NCBI GenBank assembly: GCA_018873245.2
Contig: JAEMBT020000003.1
Span: 1,913,843 to 1,977,842, forward strand
Direction: 5' to 3'
DNA length: 64,000 bases
DNA from: Archegozetes longisetosus
Taxonomy: Eukaryota > Arthropoda > Arachnida > Sarcoptiformes > Trhypochthoniidae
Positions 46,749 to 58,806 of the stretch are shown in pieces. The notes beneath the pieces were generated by a model that saw only the letters and a program-made list of their open reading frames with translations, was not told the origin of the DNA and made no database searches. Every line of letters begins with the position of its first letter. The first letter of the stretch is position 1. Both the position numbers and the translations under genes were made by a program.

Positions 46749-49700
46749 ATGAAGACTCTACTGATAGTCTTGCTGATTTTATGCGTTTTAATCCGATTTG
46801 GTCCAAAATGGAGTGAATTTCATAAAATATCTAATTTGAAAATGAAAGAACATTATTTTTCGAATCTATATCAGCACAAGTTTGATGAAAAGAAGGTCGA
46901 AATATTAATTTTTCAAATGATACAAATAAAAGCGAAAGAGAGACTATCAAAGAGTCTGAGAAAGAATCTAATCTTCCACTAATATATTGGTCGGAATGGA
47001 TAAACTACAAGAAAAATGATAATCATTTAAATAAAAATATTACGTATTGTGATAATGTTCTTCCTTCACCAGAATCAATCAAATTCAATAATATCTATTG
47101 GCAGGAGATGTCTATTAGTGAAAGTTTAAAGTTGTTTCTGCTTAATGCTTATTACGATAACAGAGAACAGATAAAGAGAGTCAGAGTTATAAGTGTTACT
47201 GAAAATCAAGGAGCCACCGACAAACTGAAACTCTGGTAAAAATATTTCTTGACGGTTTATAGAAATCCACTGATCATTTTAACCTCAATAGTTTTAAAAT
47301 TGTCGTGAAATGCTAACTTATCATTTTAAAAATAGTCAAAAGTATTTTTATATTACTTTAAGGAAAAGGGTCGCCATAGAGTTTTGAATAAACGATTAAA
47401 ACTTCAGAAGCTGAATCTTTTTTGTTTATTATTTTGATTGAAACTTATAACAATAACATTACGTTTGGCTCTATTTACTCAAAGTTTTAAGAAGTCATAC
47501 AGGTGGTCAAAAATGACTGAAAACCTTTTTGACATTTAGCTCTAGTAAATAACAAATGTACACATGAACTTATTCTAGTTAAAATCTTTTTACAACCTCC
47601 TCGTACTTTCATTTCATCTTATTTAATAGATTCATCAACTGTTACCTACATTTCGTAATGCTCTACGTATAACACATAATTTCATTATCAGTCTTGCAAT
47701 AAAATATATTTTCATATGCACTGAAAATTATATAACTAATTTAAGGAGTTTAAAACATAGTGATACAAAAACGAAAAATAGTCTGAAATCAGAATTGTAA
47801 ACAAATAACTTCTTGCTAAGAAATAGTTCCTTCACAAATACTAAGGTCAATAAGCCTTGCAATACATTGCAACAAATCAATTATAAAAGATCACTTTAAA
47901 CTTCATTCATTAGGTTATACATCCATATAAAACGAAATTTTTTGATAGTTTATTCGAAAAATACTGTAATGCATGACAAATAAAGTCATGTTAAGAATGT
48001 CTTAGCAACCCTGTATCAGTTATACATGGGAGAAAATGTTTAAATTTTTCGGAAAGTTTTTAAAGTTCTCTAAAGCATTTTGTTTATTTGGAATAGCTAG
48101 TCAAGTCTAGAATACGTTTGTTTATCGTATAATTATGTTAGATTTATCATTACATGGATAAACTTAACGTCAGTTTTATGATGGTATTTCACACTACCCA
48201 TTACTCGTAATTCTTTTCGATACTTTACATAGAGCCAAATATCTTAAAAAATGCTTTTTGTAACAAAAAATATCCTTCATATTCGTATTCAGTTTATATC
48301 ATCATGTATGATTTTTGTTAAACGTATCTGAAATTTCGAGCTACGTAAGGTCTAGTTTAACCAGAAATAGCATTTGCCAATCCAACATTATCCTTCTCGT
48401 TATAATTCTCTTAATAAGAAAAAGTTAATTCTTGACCCCTTTTACAAATAGGTGTTTGCTGTGGTTCAATAATCAGAAAAAATCAATTTTGTCAAATGTT
48501 ACTAAAATATATTCGATTTGGCCGACATATTGGGGATGGGGACGAAAAGATGGTATTCATGGTGTAAAGCTAATTACATGTGATATACCAAACGAGCTAA
48601 ATGAATTAGTTCCGAAAGCGATCACACTTATAAAAAAAGATAGATGTGAAGAAAACTTAGACCATAATCTACGAGTTATTTATAACAAGCCTGAAGTAAA
48701 AAAACAGTTCGGAGTCTGTGTTCAGGCTCTCCGCTTTGCGACTCATGATTATAGTGTGAGGCTAATAGAATGGTTGGAAATTTTGAAAATTCTTGGAGCA
48801 GATAAAGTATATCTCTATAAATTTTCGGCACACGAAAACATGGAAAAAGTCCTAGATTACTATTCAAAAAAGGTAAAATTTTTATTCACAGAAACCAAAT
48901 TAAATATTAAATAACCTGGCTCATATGTACCTCGCTGGTCCTCGTGATTTAAGGTCATTTTCTGGTATGGTATGATATAAACTGACCAAATATATATAAC
49001 GTTATATTGTAGTACCCAAGGGTTTGACCATAGTGACCACTTGTATCCGTAACAATATTTAACAATTTTTGACTAAGTTAAAAGATAAAATAATACATGT
49101 AGCATGTAGTTTGAAAACTATAGACAGGATGGATGCAATCGAACATAATTATAAACATTATATTAAAGTATAAAAAGATATTTATGAAAAGCTAATATAT
49201 ATGTATACAGTCACGGAAAATCTAAGGTACCAACTAAATTTGATCTGGTTCCTTATTCATTAGTTAGATTTTGATTTCAGAAATATTGTTTGTGAGTAAT
49301 AATTGAAAGAATAATTTTTAAATAAAATTCAAAAATTCATCCTGGTAAATATTTTACAACAGATATTTTATACCTTGAAAACTACAAAGTATATTTTAGA
49401 TTTTTCAGTTCTATTTTGTAAAGTCTAGAGAACGAGTCGATACGTGTTTCAGGAAATTTTGAAAAATTACTCATTTAACATCGTAGTTTGTTAAACATTA
49501 TTGTAATCAATACAATAGAGTTAAAACTCGGGAAGTTTATTAAACTAAAAACTTCTAGAAAGAGTAGAAATCAATGGCGGTTATGTAGGAATTGTATTGA
49601 TTACATTAATGTCTAACAAACTATCGTGGTCAAATGAGTAATTTTTCAAAGATTTCCTGAAACACGTATCGACTCATTTTCTAAGCTTTACCAAATAGAA

Positions 49701-52121
49701 CTGAAAAATCTGAAATATACCTTGTAGTCTTCAAGGTATAAAATATCTATTGTAAAATAATTATCAAGATGAATTTTTGAAAGTTTTTTTAAAGTTATTC
49801 CTTCGATGATTACTCACAAACAACATTTCTGAAATCAAAATCGAACTAAAGAATAAGGAACTAGATCAAATTTAGTTAGTTCTTTAGATTTTTTCATGAC
49901 TTTATATATATGAAATTCTTTAGAAAATTTTCCTAAATAAATCATATTGGAATACAGTTCAAAAACAATATGCTGAGGAGACATTGGAACCCTGGTGGCA
50001 TACTCCGAGTAGCCAGTAGACTTTTTCCGTAATTCGCTCATTATATAGATGTTATGCTGATATATTGTGGATATTATCTTCAAAAATTTGTTTTTATAAT
50101 TTATAAATTTATATAGAGAGTGAAAATTGATGATCAAAAATAGCTTACATTTTACGCTAAATTCCATAAATAATTTAAAAAACAGTGCTCATTTTAGTTT
50201 TTCCGATTCAACTCCTCACTATATTTATAAATTTCAATTATTTTTATATTGTTATACTTAGCTTGATATATGCTCTCTCGTTTGATATGCTATTTATCTG
50301 AATCAACTTTGAAATTTAGTCAAAAATACGAAAATTTTTTTAAAAAGATAATTACCCACGATGGCTTAACCCTTGGGCACTTCAATATAATTTTAGAATT
50401 TTTGGATATATCTCAGTATATACTTTAAGAATATGTATCAGAATCGCAAGGGCCAGCGTGACAAATTTATAAAAGAGGACTTCGTACTTTAAGGAGTTCG
50501 TTGACTGGAGGACATTGACATTACCGAACAAACAGCCGAATATAAGACATTTGTTTCAATGGTACTTTGAGAGAATTGGTCCCAAGTTTTGGCCCCAAGA
50601 ATTGCTGGAGCTAAATGATTGTCTGTACAAAAATTTGTATAGATATGAATATTTGGCTATTTTCGATATTGATGAAATTATTGTACCAAAAAATTCACGA
50701 ACCTGGTCAGAGCTGATGAAACAAATTCATTCGGTAATAAAATTAAAAACAACTTTGTAGACTAACATATACCAATTTTTAAATTAATAAATTTTATTGA
50801 ATATATCAAATATTGATTGAAAAATTTCGATGACTACCCTTAACCATATCTTAACCATCGAGAGTTTGAGTGATCATATCATATACTCATATTGATAAAC
50901 AGAACTTTTACGATGCTATTTGAAATTTTCGATTTTGATTACAACTTGTCTCATTTGTTAATATGAAGACGTATGACAGAGATAATAGTAGTTAAAAGTA
51001 ATAATAAATAGAACTTGTATAATTCATTTCACATCTTGCTAGAATCAACGATTACATGACATTATCACGCAAGCAACACTGTCGCGCAAATGAGACTACC
51101 GCGCGGTATTGCTTGCGTTGTATTGACTTGCGCGGTAACGTCGTACGCGGTGTTTGTATGCTCTGTAATTTATGCGTTGTAATGTCGTGTTAGGAGAATT
51201 AACATAGATTTTTATTATCAATCTTAAGTTATATCCGATTGGAATATCAAAGAAATTTCCTTAAACCAAATCCACGATGAGTCTCAGAAATGAAACCCTT
51301 TTCATTTTGTCCCTTGAATTCTTGTCATTTCAGACCGTATCACTAAATTTTGATTGGCCTTTCTTCAATTACTAGTATTATGATTTTAATGTCGAAGTAA
51401 AAGTTTTGCATGCATCGAACGCAATATACATATCGAATGAATAAATAATTAAAAATTAAAGTTTTGCTATTTCAGATAAAATTCTTAGAACTGCATAAAC
51501 ATAGAAATATTGATACTTTAAATCTCAAATTGTAATGGATGTCAGCTAATTCAACAGATTCCTATGTTACAAAACTTTTCATATTTTAATATAGTTTTAT
51601 AAATCATGATATCGAGATAAAACCTTATCTCAATGATTAATACTAGTTCATACATTGATAAACCTTTCTTTATCCCCTTTATCTAGTCAACCATTGATAA
51701 AATAAATTTTGAAAGTATTGGTTATTTCGAGAATATTAATACTTATGTTTATGGAAAACTTGAAACTGACGACAATACTATACCTAAATATTTATATACA
51801 ATTCGACATATCTACAGAGATGGATTCAATCATGTTGGTTTTAATATCAAATGTTTCCACGTTCTCAGAAACGTAGAGGCCGTTCACAACCATTTTCCAT
51901 TAAAATGTCTAGGAAGAGACGGATATCATAATTGTGATGGACATGTAGTCAGTACCAATCATAGTTATCTAATGCATTTCAGAGCGAGTAAAGATTATCC
52001 TAACAAGTGTGATAAAGGAGACAAGAGGAATTGTGCTGTTAATGACACTATTATGTGGAAATACTATGAAGAATTAAACCAAAATATGAAACACGCCCTA
52101 AAAAATATTTTCAATTTTTAG
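46749..52121 (+). CDS. GT92 (DUF23) family glycosyltransferase, four exons
   Basis: Probable type II Golgi glycosyltransferase of family GT92, whose characterised members act on N-glycan core fucose or on glycan branches. Exons are 46749-47235, 48452-48872, 50476-50733 and 51687-52121, all with GT/AG junctions and matching phases downstream of exon 1. Exon 1 opens with a signal anchor (MKTLLIVLLILCVLIRF). Exon 2 has NLRVIYNKPEVKKQFGVCVQ and SVRLIEWLEILKILGADK. Exon 3 has NDCLYKNLYRYEYLAIFDID followed by EIIVP, the DxD-like metal site. Exon 4 has YTIRHIYRDG, AVHNHFPLKCLG and LMHFRASKDYP, the usual C-terminal cysteine and histidine context. Exon 1 needs a one-base shift between 46887 and 46980 to connect its two open parts, so either the gene is freshly damaged or the sequence has an error. 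AATAAA lies near 52248. Confidence 0.83.
49207..49902. mobile_element. Tc1-type foldback, copy 2, in intron 2 of the GT92 gene
   Basis: Ends CAGTCACGGAAAATCTAAGG and its near-complement, flanked by TA at 49205-49206 and 49903-49904. Arms of about 300 bases with a centre of about 90 bases. It is the uninterrupted relative of 31988-33531. Confidence 0.85.
51055..51189. repeat. CG-rich short hairpin element, copy 2, in intron 3 of the GT92 gene
   Basis: Shares GATTACATGACATTA, CGCGCAAATGAGACTACCGC and GTAATGTCGTG with 28303-28396 but has diverged tandem units. It is one of very few CG-dense patches in the window. Confidence 0.65.
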
Positions 52122-52249
52122 AACTCTACTTTTTGCTACAATTTCAGTGTTTAAAGAATTTAAAATATGTTCTGTCAGAATAATTGAATATTTTTGAATT
52201 AAGTACATAAGAGAGGTTAATCGACATATCAACATATAATGATACAATA

Positions 52250-53862
52250 AAGGAATTATAAAGTTTGCTACGTCTGTACATGTGTGTTTTATGACATACC
52301 TTTATATCCCCGCAGTCACTGCACTGTATACTTTTGACTTGACTACTCTGATTGTCGAAAAAGGGTCACTGACTGTTTTGGCCATCATAACTTTCGCATA
52401 TCACTATTTTCAATATAGATAAATCATTTGTTGAAAATAATAAACTTCATGAGAAAATTTAAACTCGAGTCGCATTTCAGATGACGGGCTGACTGATATA
52501 AACAATTATATTTTCAAGAGAATCTTTGAAAAATTTATCGAAAATAAGGGACTTTTATTTTAAGATTATATTTCTTTATATGATAGAACTCTTTATGATG
52601 AATAAATTTACGATAAATACTATATAGACCGAAAGAGATCCTGGATTTAAATTAATTATGACTAGTAATTGAAATATATAGAACTTAGAATCTGCAAAAA
52701 TAGAATAGGTTATCGAACTCATAAGTACTAAAAAATAGACTCTCAATTCATGTTTTGAAAGTTTCAATAAAAAATTATTGACCTTTCAATATTTTAAATT
52801 TTATAAATAATACTGAAAGATTTTGAATTATTAAAAAATTAGAAAACCGATAAAAAACTTTGAGTTTTAGATAATCAAAATTTTGATTAAAGAAGCGGTA
52901 GTAAGTCTTTACTATAGAACAATATTCTCGGTTTATTAAACAAAACTTAACGATTTCCCCGTGTTGTCAGTGTATAGAAAAATAAAATTTAGTAAAAAGA
53001 AAATCATGAAAAGAGTTTAACTGACTGCTATTTTAACTTTAACCTTAGAAACTTGTTCTAAATAGAGATGCGTTACATTTAGTATTGTCCATTCTGATAT
53101 ATCCATAGTTCTCAATACGAAATGCTCTTTAATAAAGATGTATCCATATTTTAGTATGTTTTCACGGCATCCCTTGGCGAAAACATAATATGGATAAAAA
53201 ATGATGCCAAGATAATTATAAAGTCCTAACAGTCGAATCAGTAATAATATGTACGGGTCCTTTCGGGTTAGTGCAGGGCTCACCAAGACTTCCATTGTAG
53301 ACTTTCTTATCATAGATGAGCCAAAATCTCTCATAGTGGTGTTCTTGTACCCAGAACTCAAGATCTACTACTATATAGAATAATTATTCAAATTCACATT
53401 CAGGTTTAGTTTCCGACCTCAGTTTAAAATATGAAAGGCAGGTGTGAAATAAGCTATTATTGATAAAAATAATATTAAATGTTTACTAAGTAGTCGATAT
53501 GATTTTATTCATAGAGAAGTCTGTGACCCATATTTATAATCTATGGTTTGAGAACTTATTTTCTAATTTGTATGCTTGATTTAAGTATTTTTCGAACCAA
53601 TTATATTTATTTGCAATTTTGTTTTGTTCCATACCGTTGGAAAAAGTGGAATTTAGTTGAGAATGAGATATGCGCAGATCCGCATATCCGCAAAGCTTTA
53701 GAAATGAATGTATTTTTATATTTTAACAAAAGTTCACATCAGAATTAAATTGTTCTGAAGTATAGTAAAACAGATTAATTGCAAAATAAAAGGATAGAAA
53801 ACTCAATCTAATTAAGGCTGAACTTTAGGGATGAGTAATAAAGATCTTGATAAGGATTAATA
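52250..53862. other. AT-rich stretch with one doubtful minus-strand frame
   Basis: A 114-codon minus-strand frame at 53361-53017 has an ATG at about 53342 and a hydrophobic segment (LLLIRLLGLYNYLGIIFYPY). It ends soon after a possible donor (CTAAGGTTAAAG). It could be the first exon of a membrane receptor, but no other exon could be placed and no family is recognised. The rest shows nothing supported. Confidence 0.25.
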
Positions 53863-54900
53863 AAGGAGTTCGCCCAAAACCCGTAGACTCTGGCCTATCG
53901 ACGCTTCCTAACGGTGACCCACCAAAGTTGTAGCCTAGTACAAGACATTCAATTAACCGAAAGAACTTTTTTTGATCGGCGAATCGCTTAGGAAGTTATA
54001 GGCTAAAAACCAATGAAATATCACTAATGAAAATACTTAAAAATTTAATTTAAAAATATAAAACAATTGCAGGCACATTATAAAAACATATGTATAAAAG
54101 CTTAGAAATGTATAAGTTATTATAAAATAATTTATAGTTGAATTATTTTAAAGTAAAATGTAAAAAATGCCAAACTTCATCAGTCTTGCCCGCTGTCAGT
54201 AGATTCCAAAGTCTCACAAATCTCATCTAAGGATTCTGCCAGATTTCACTCAGGATTCTCTAAGACGATAAAATGCCCGCCGACACTGTCGCCAATAAAG
54301 TCACCGGGACCTATTTTTCGAACACCGGGGCCAGGTCTACCTCGCTTTGCCAAGAAGCTTGGTCTTGCCTTTTAAACAAAGGCTAAGAGGTCGGCCTTGT
54401 CTGCACCGGAAAGCGACATCTTCCTCTTTTTCTGGAGATTAGTGTCGCATCCTGCGCATTAGTACTTTATACCAGTAGCCATACTCTCCTGGAGCCCGGT
54501 AGCAACTCCAGATGGGCTCGAAGCCCGAGAGGGAAACAGTATCAACTTATCGTTGAAGACCCTCTGCCTAAATTTCCAGCGCGGGCTTTATTTGTTTTGG
54601 GGATACCAACCGAGACACCCTCTGCCGCTAGCGGATGCCACGTCGGCGTAACGCGACCAAGAGCACTTAGCCAGGCCTCTCACGAGGCCTGTTGTCCACC
54701 GGCACCGCGGGGAGGTGGCTCCGGTCGCATTTCTAGCCCGTTCCCATCCTATCGAAATCTACTTGTTTTTTGGCTATAACTCTTGAACTGACTCATCGAT
54801 TGACAAAATTCTTTTTATTTCTGAAGTAGGTCTTGGTACTGTATAATATCTGATATGTTCAGTTAGGGACGTGTTTAGGCCATTTTGGACGAACTCCTTT
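53863..54900. mobile_element. TIR-bounded element with a GC-rich core
   Basis: AAAGGAGTTCGCCCAAAA near 53863 is inverted as TTTTGGACGAACTCCTTT near 54882-54900. The interior from about 54181 to 54770 is GC-rich and includes the CCAGCGCGGGCTTTATTTG module also found at 42.7 kb. No coding domain recognised. A target duplication is not evident. Confidence 0.5.
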
Positions 54901-55227
54901 GATCATTAAGTTTATTGCTAGACATAAATACAGCATAAATGAGTAAGAACATATGTTTTATAAAATAAATACAAAAGCTATTTTCATTAACATTTGGTGA
55001 ACTATAAAAGTTAAACCTATGAAATAGTATTTGAACTGAATGAACCGAAGAAAGTGTCACTTATAAGTATATATTCGGATATCCCATTTAAAGTAAAGCA
55101 GACTTGTGGCAGTATATCTTGGTGGCTACACGGTGGAATTGATCACCATTTTGTATTTGTGTTTGCTGACTCTTGATTTATGAAACTAGCCAAATCAACT
55201 TTTTCGGATCAATTATAAACAGATAAT

Positions 55228-55933
55228 ATTGGTTTGTTCAATAAGTTCGTGGATTAAGTGGTTTTAAACAAATTTTATTGAAATTTTTGTTACATGAAAT
55301 TTAAAAACAGTCTCCTAAAGCTTGAATGCATCACTCCATTCGATTCTGCCATTTCTCAAAGACTGCCCGCCAATCCTCCTTTGAGTCAGTAGATGAGGAA
55401 CCCATTGAGCTGAAACCTTCCTCAGCATCAAACGGTTTCGCATAATTTGATGAACACTTTCCGTTGAGATCTTCAATAGTTCAGAAATCTGTCGGATGGC
55501 AGATATGGCTCCGCTCTCACAAGGTCTCGGACGGCGGACACGTTTATTTCATCAGTGGTCTCTATAGGACGTCCTGATCTTAAGTCTTCATCAAACGATG
55601 CTCGGCCCACTTTTAACTCTTGATACCACTTGTATACAAGACTTCTGGAAACGTTCTTTTCACCTAATGCTCCATTGATCTCTTCGAGACACTGGTCAGG
55701 GCTTAAATTTCGTTTTAAATTGTATGCAATGAGCACACGGAGATCTCTTTTTTCAAATTTTATCAAAATATCAGACGTGTTATAGTAATGATCAAAAAAT
55801 ATAAACAAATAATGCAAATATAGCAGGGTTTTCGCGCATGTACATTAAAAAGGATAGAGAATAAGAGCACATTATCGGAATTTTAATAAGAATTCTAGTT
55901 TGGCTAAATCCACGAATTTATTGAACAAACCAA
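55228..55933 (-). mobile_element. Mariner internal-deletion derivative of a second family, TA flanks
   Basis: Ends TTGGTTTGTTCAATAAGTTC are inverted, with TA at 55226-55227 and 55934-55935. On the minus strand the N-terminal HTH part (LVYKWYQELKVGRASF, then EDLRSGRPIETTDE) continues after a frameshift near 55485 into VHQIMRNRLMLRKVSAQWVP. It then jumps to the extreme C-terminus (DWRAVFEKWQNRM) near 55375-55320. The catalytic domain is missing. Confidence 0.8.
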
Positions 55934-55935
55934 TA

Positions 55936-57344
55936 GTTGATTAACTATATTAATAATTATGAGCAACGAAGTCCATCAAAAACAGAATTGACAAACTCCT
56001 GTCTGTCTTTAGTTGGTTCGAAAAAGTTGGTTGTTTCACAAAGTGAGAATTGGTGAATACAAGTCCGGGATGACGACCAGTTCTATTTTATGGTTTTCGG
56101 GGTACAACGCTGTATGTCTGTGTCACTTTGAATGGGATGCCCTAATATTAGATTTTCTAAAGTTGACTTCAAAGCTATTCTACCAAATAAATAATATGAA
56201 AAATTAGAATGCATTCAACAAATGTAACATAATTTTTTAAGTTCACACTTTTATTTTTTCATACAAGATGGTAGTTAGAATAGGTTTTAACTCACATTAT
56301 AAAACTTATTGTTTTAATTATTTATGCTGTTAATGTTTGCGATCAACTTAATGACCAAAGTCTACCGTACAATACATACCGAGATCTGAATTTATTAATT
56401 CTTATTTCTAAAGTTCAGCCTATAATTGATTAGAGATTTCAATCTTTTTATTTTATAGTTAATCTTAAACAATTTAATTTTGAAGTAAACTTTTCCAAAT
56501 CGACGTACACGCTATTAAAAAATGAATGCAACAGTAAGGTCATTAGCTGAAGCCAAATTAAATAAAAATAATTTCTAAAAGTTGAAATCAAGCTGTCAAA
56601 GTTAAAATGAACAAAAAATCAATAGCTTTAATTAGTAATTACAAAAAATATCTGGAGATTGAATCTCTAATGACCTTCCTGTTGCATTCATTATTGAATA
56701 GAACGTACATTTGTTGACTGCCTTTGTATACCACTGAGAAACGGTTATTATAGTTTGAAATATTTCCAAATAAGAATAATTGATTTGCTGGACTTCGAAG
56801 AAACAAATGTCGCATCATATTTAAGATATACTACATATGGTCATAATTTCCAGGACAAACTTAATGTTTGCTGTGGAAGATACACTAAACAACTGTTGAC
56901 TCAATTAGGCGCATGAATTCATCATCTACTTTAGCATTGTTCTAATTAACGAAAATACATATTCAAAGAAACTTATCAATATCTAAATAAAAGTCAGTGA
57001 TATATTGCACAATTAATCCTGTATAGGGTTATTTTGTAAGCTCAAACTAAAGTTCAACAAGACTTTAGTGAAGCAAAGGTTTAGAGGCAGCTCAATGCTT
57101 AAGGATTGTAATGAGAGCCCATTCAACGATCTATATTCGTTTTGAATGGCGATTCTTTCAAGAATTCAGAGTCGGTACTATGATCTTGTCGGTACTTTGT
57201 CGGTACTTCGATCGCGTGCCATAGAAAAATGAAATTTCAACACAATTATCAACAGAGGTAGAATGAGGAGTAATCTTAATATTTTTTCTTTCAAAACACT
57301 TAGAAATAAATGACAAGTGTATTGTTTCCCACACTATTCTCAAT
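55936..57344. other. AT-rich stretch without a recognisable gene
   Basis: No frame with a recognised domain and no strong repeat pair. Confidence 0.35.
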
Positions 57345-57354
57345 TATATAAATA
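57345..57354 (+). promoter_or_regulatory. TATA box of secreted gene C
   Basis: TATATAAATA lies 98 bases before the ATG at 57443, the same distance as in gene B. Confidence 0.6.
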
Positions 57355-57442
57355 GAACGTTTGAGTACTTGATTCAGTAAGTAGAAAAACTTTCAATCGC
57401 TTCGAAGTTAAATAATAATTTTTAAAAAAGAACTCACTAAAA

Positions 57443-57820
57443 ATGCTATTCTTTATAACTCTTTCGGTTTGTCTATCAATGGTTTTGTCTATTCCTACTG
57501 AATTTTATGAAGTGGAAGTCTCTGAAGAACTTAAAAAGTGCTATGCTTTGCATATTTCAGAATTGAATAATTGTACTGATGCTTTTATAGCCAAATCAAA
57601 AGTCATCAATACTGAACCAACACAAGATCTTGGGAAAAAGTCTTGTTGTGCTTTCTACACATTAGAATCGTGTTATATCAAAGCAATCAGTCCTACACCT
57701 GGTTGTCAAGCATTAGCTGAAGAATATTTCAAGAAAGTTGAGCAAGAAGATCATGGATCGGTCCCATCTCTAGCCAAATCTTGTGGCATTTATCAAAGAA
57801 GCACTGTCTGTGATGTCTAA
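57443..57820 (+). CDS. Small secreted 8-cysteine protein, copy C
   Basis: A 125-residue single-exon protein with signal peptide MLFFITLSVCLSMVLS. The mature part keeps the eight cysteines in the family order (C-x10-C, CC-x7-C-x10-C, C-x8-C). The segment between the second cysteine and the CC pair is shorter than in copy B by about 14 residues. The conserved block reads CCAFYTLESC, then TPGC. AATAAA follows near 57889. Extracellular location is inferred from the signal peptide; role unknown. Confidence 0.83.
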   Translation: MLFFITLSVCLSMVLSIPTEFYEVEVSEELKKCYALHISELNNCTDAFIAKSKVINTEPTQDLGKKSCCAFYTLESCYIKAISPTPGCQALAEEYFKKVEQEDHGSVPSLAKSCGIYQRSTVCDV

Positions 57821-58300
57821 AGCTGATTGCTTTAAGGCTTGAGAGTTGTTATCTGTTTTATTGAATTTAATTGAAGTTCCTTTGACAATAAATAATAAAT
57901 TTTATGAAATTTTACTAGCATTCGAATAATAAATAGTTAATAAATCTTAATATAATGAGTCTATTTTCCAAGAAATTTAAATCTTTTAGAATAAGCCTTT
58001 CATAAAGTTAACTTTAACTTTGTGTTTTGCAAACTTCATTTGTTCAACAATTGTTTCATAAGAATAGATTTTTATATCAATAAAATGTATTAAATTTCAT
58101 CATATTCAAAGCTGAAAATATTTTTACGTCTTGGACAGAACTTGAATTTTGTGTCTCTCGGTTGTATGCCCATAGTGCTAACCACTGGAATACCAAGTTT
58201 GCAGAGTTATTTCTGCAGTTATAAGTTAGATGTTACTGTATGTTAGGCTTTAGGTAGTCTATTAGTGAGAATCGCGTACTAATGAGATGCACTATTATTA

Positions 58301-58806
58301 GGGTGACCACTGGTCCCATCTTTTTAAAGATAAAAGACAGAAATCCCGTCAGACCAAAAACTCTCGACGGACAATTAGTTGCCCGTTTTTCAACTTTCAT
58401 TTTGAATAATATGTTTAGAAAAATATTTCTTAGAAGTTCAAACATTGAATTTATTTTACAAATGATACAAATGATAAGGGATTAAGAAGCCCAGTTCAAT
58501 GTTTTGAACACCTGTGATTTAAAACCAAAATTTATAGAATTTTTTCTGCCTTGACTTATATCTGACATAAACTAGTATTTCTTACTTTTGAATAACTTTT
58601 GAAAGATGCCTTTTCTAACAAAAAAATATACCTTCAAAACGAATCATGACTAATAATCTTTAATTTTTTAATATTAGGATGTATTGTTTGACACCTAAAT
58701 ACTTGTAATGACTGATAAATAATCGCGGTATTTTCTTTTTAAAAATCTAAGGACAGCTCCTTTGATATTTTTGTCTTATCATGAGATAAGTCAGAGGTGG
58801 TCACCC
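58301..58806. mobile_element. TIR element GGGTGACCAC with TA flanks
   Basis: GGGTGACCAC at 58301 is inverted at 58797-58806; TA sits on both sides. The interior has overlapping frames on both strands without a recognised domain. A mariner-like MITE is the simplest reading. Confidence 0.6.

Noticed and set aside
53017..53361. Minus-strand hydrophobic frame as a gustatory receptor exon
   Set aside because: No characteristic C-terminal motif or further exons could be placed; kept only as a doubtful frame within a gap entry.
58233..58485. Overlapping frames on both strands as genes
   Set aside because: Mirror-image frames in the left part of a TIR element with no recognised domain.
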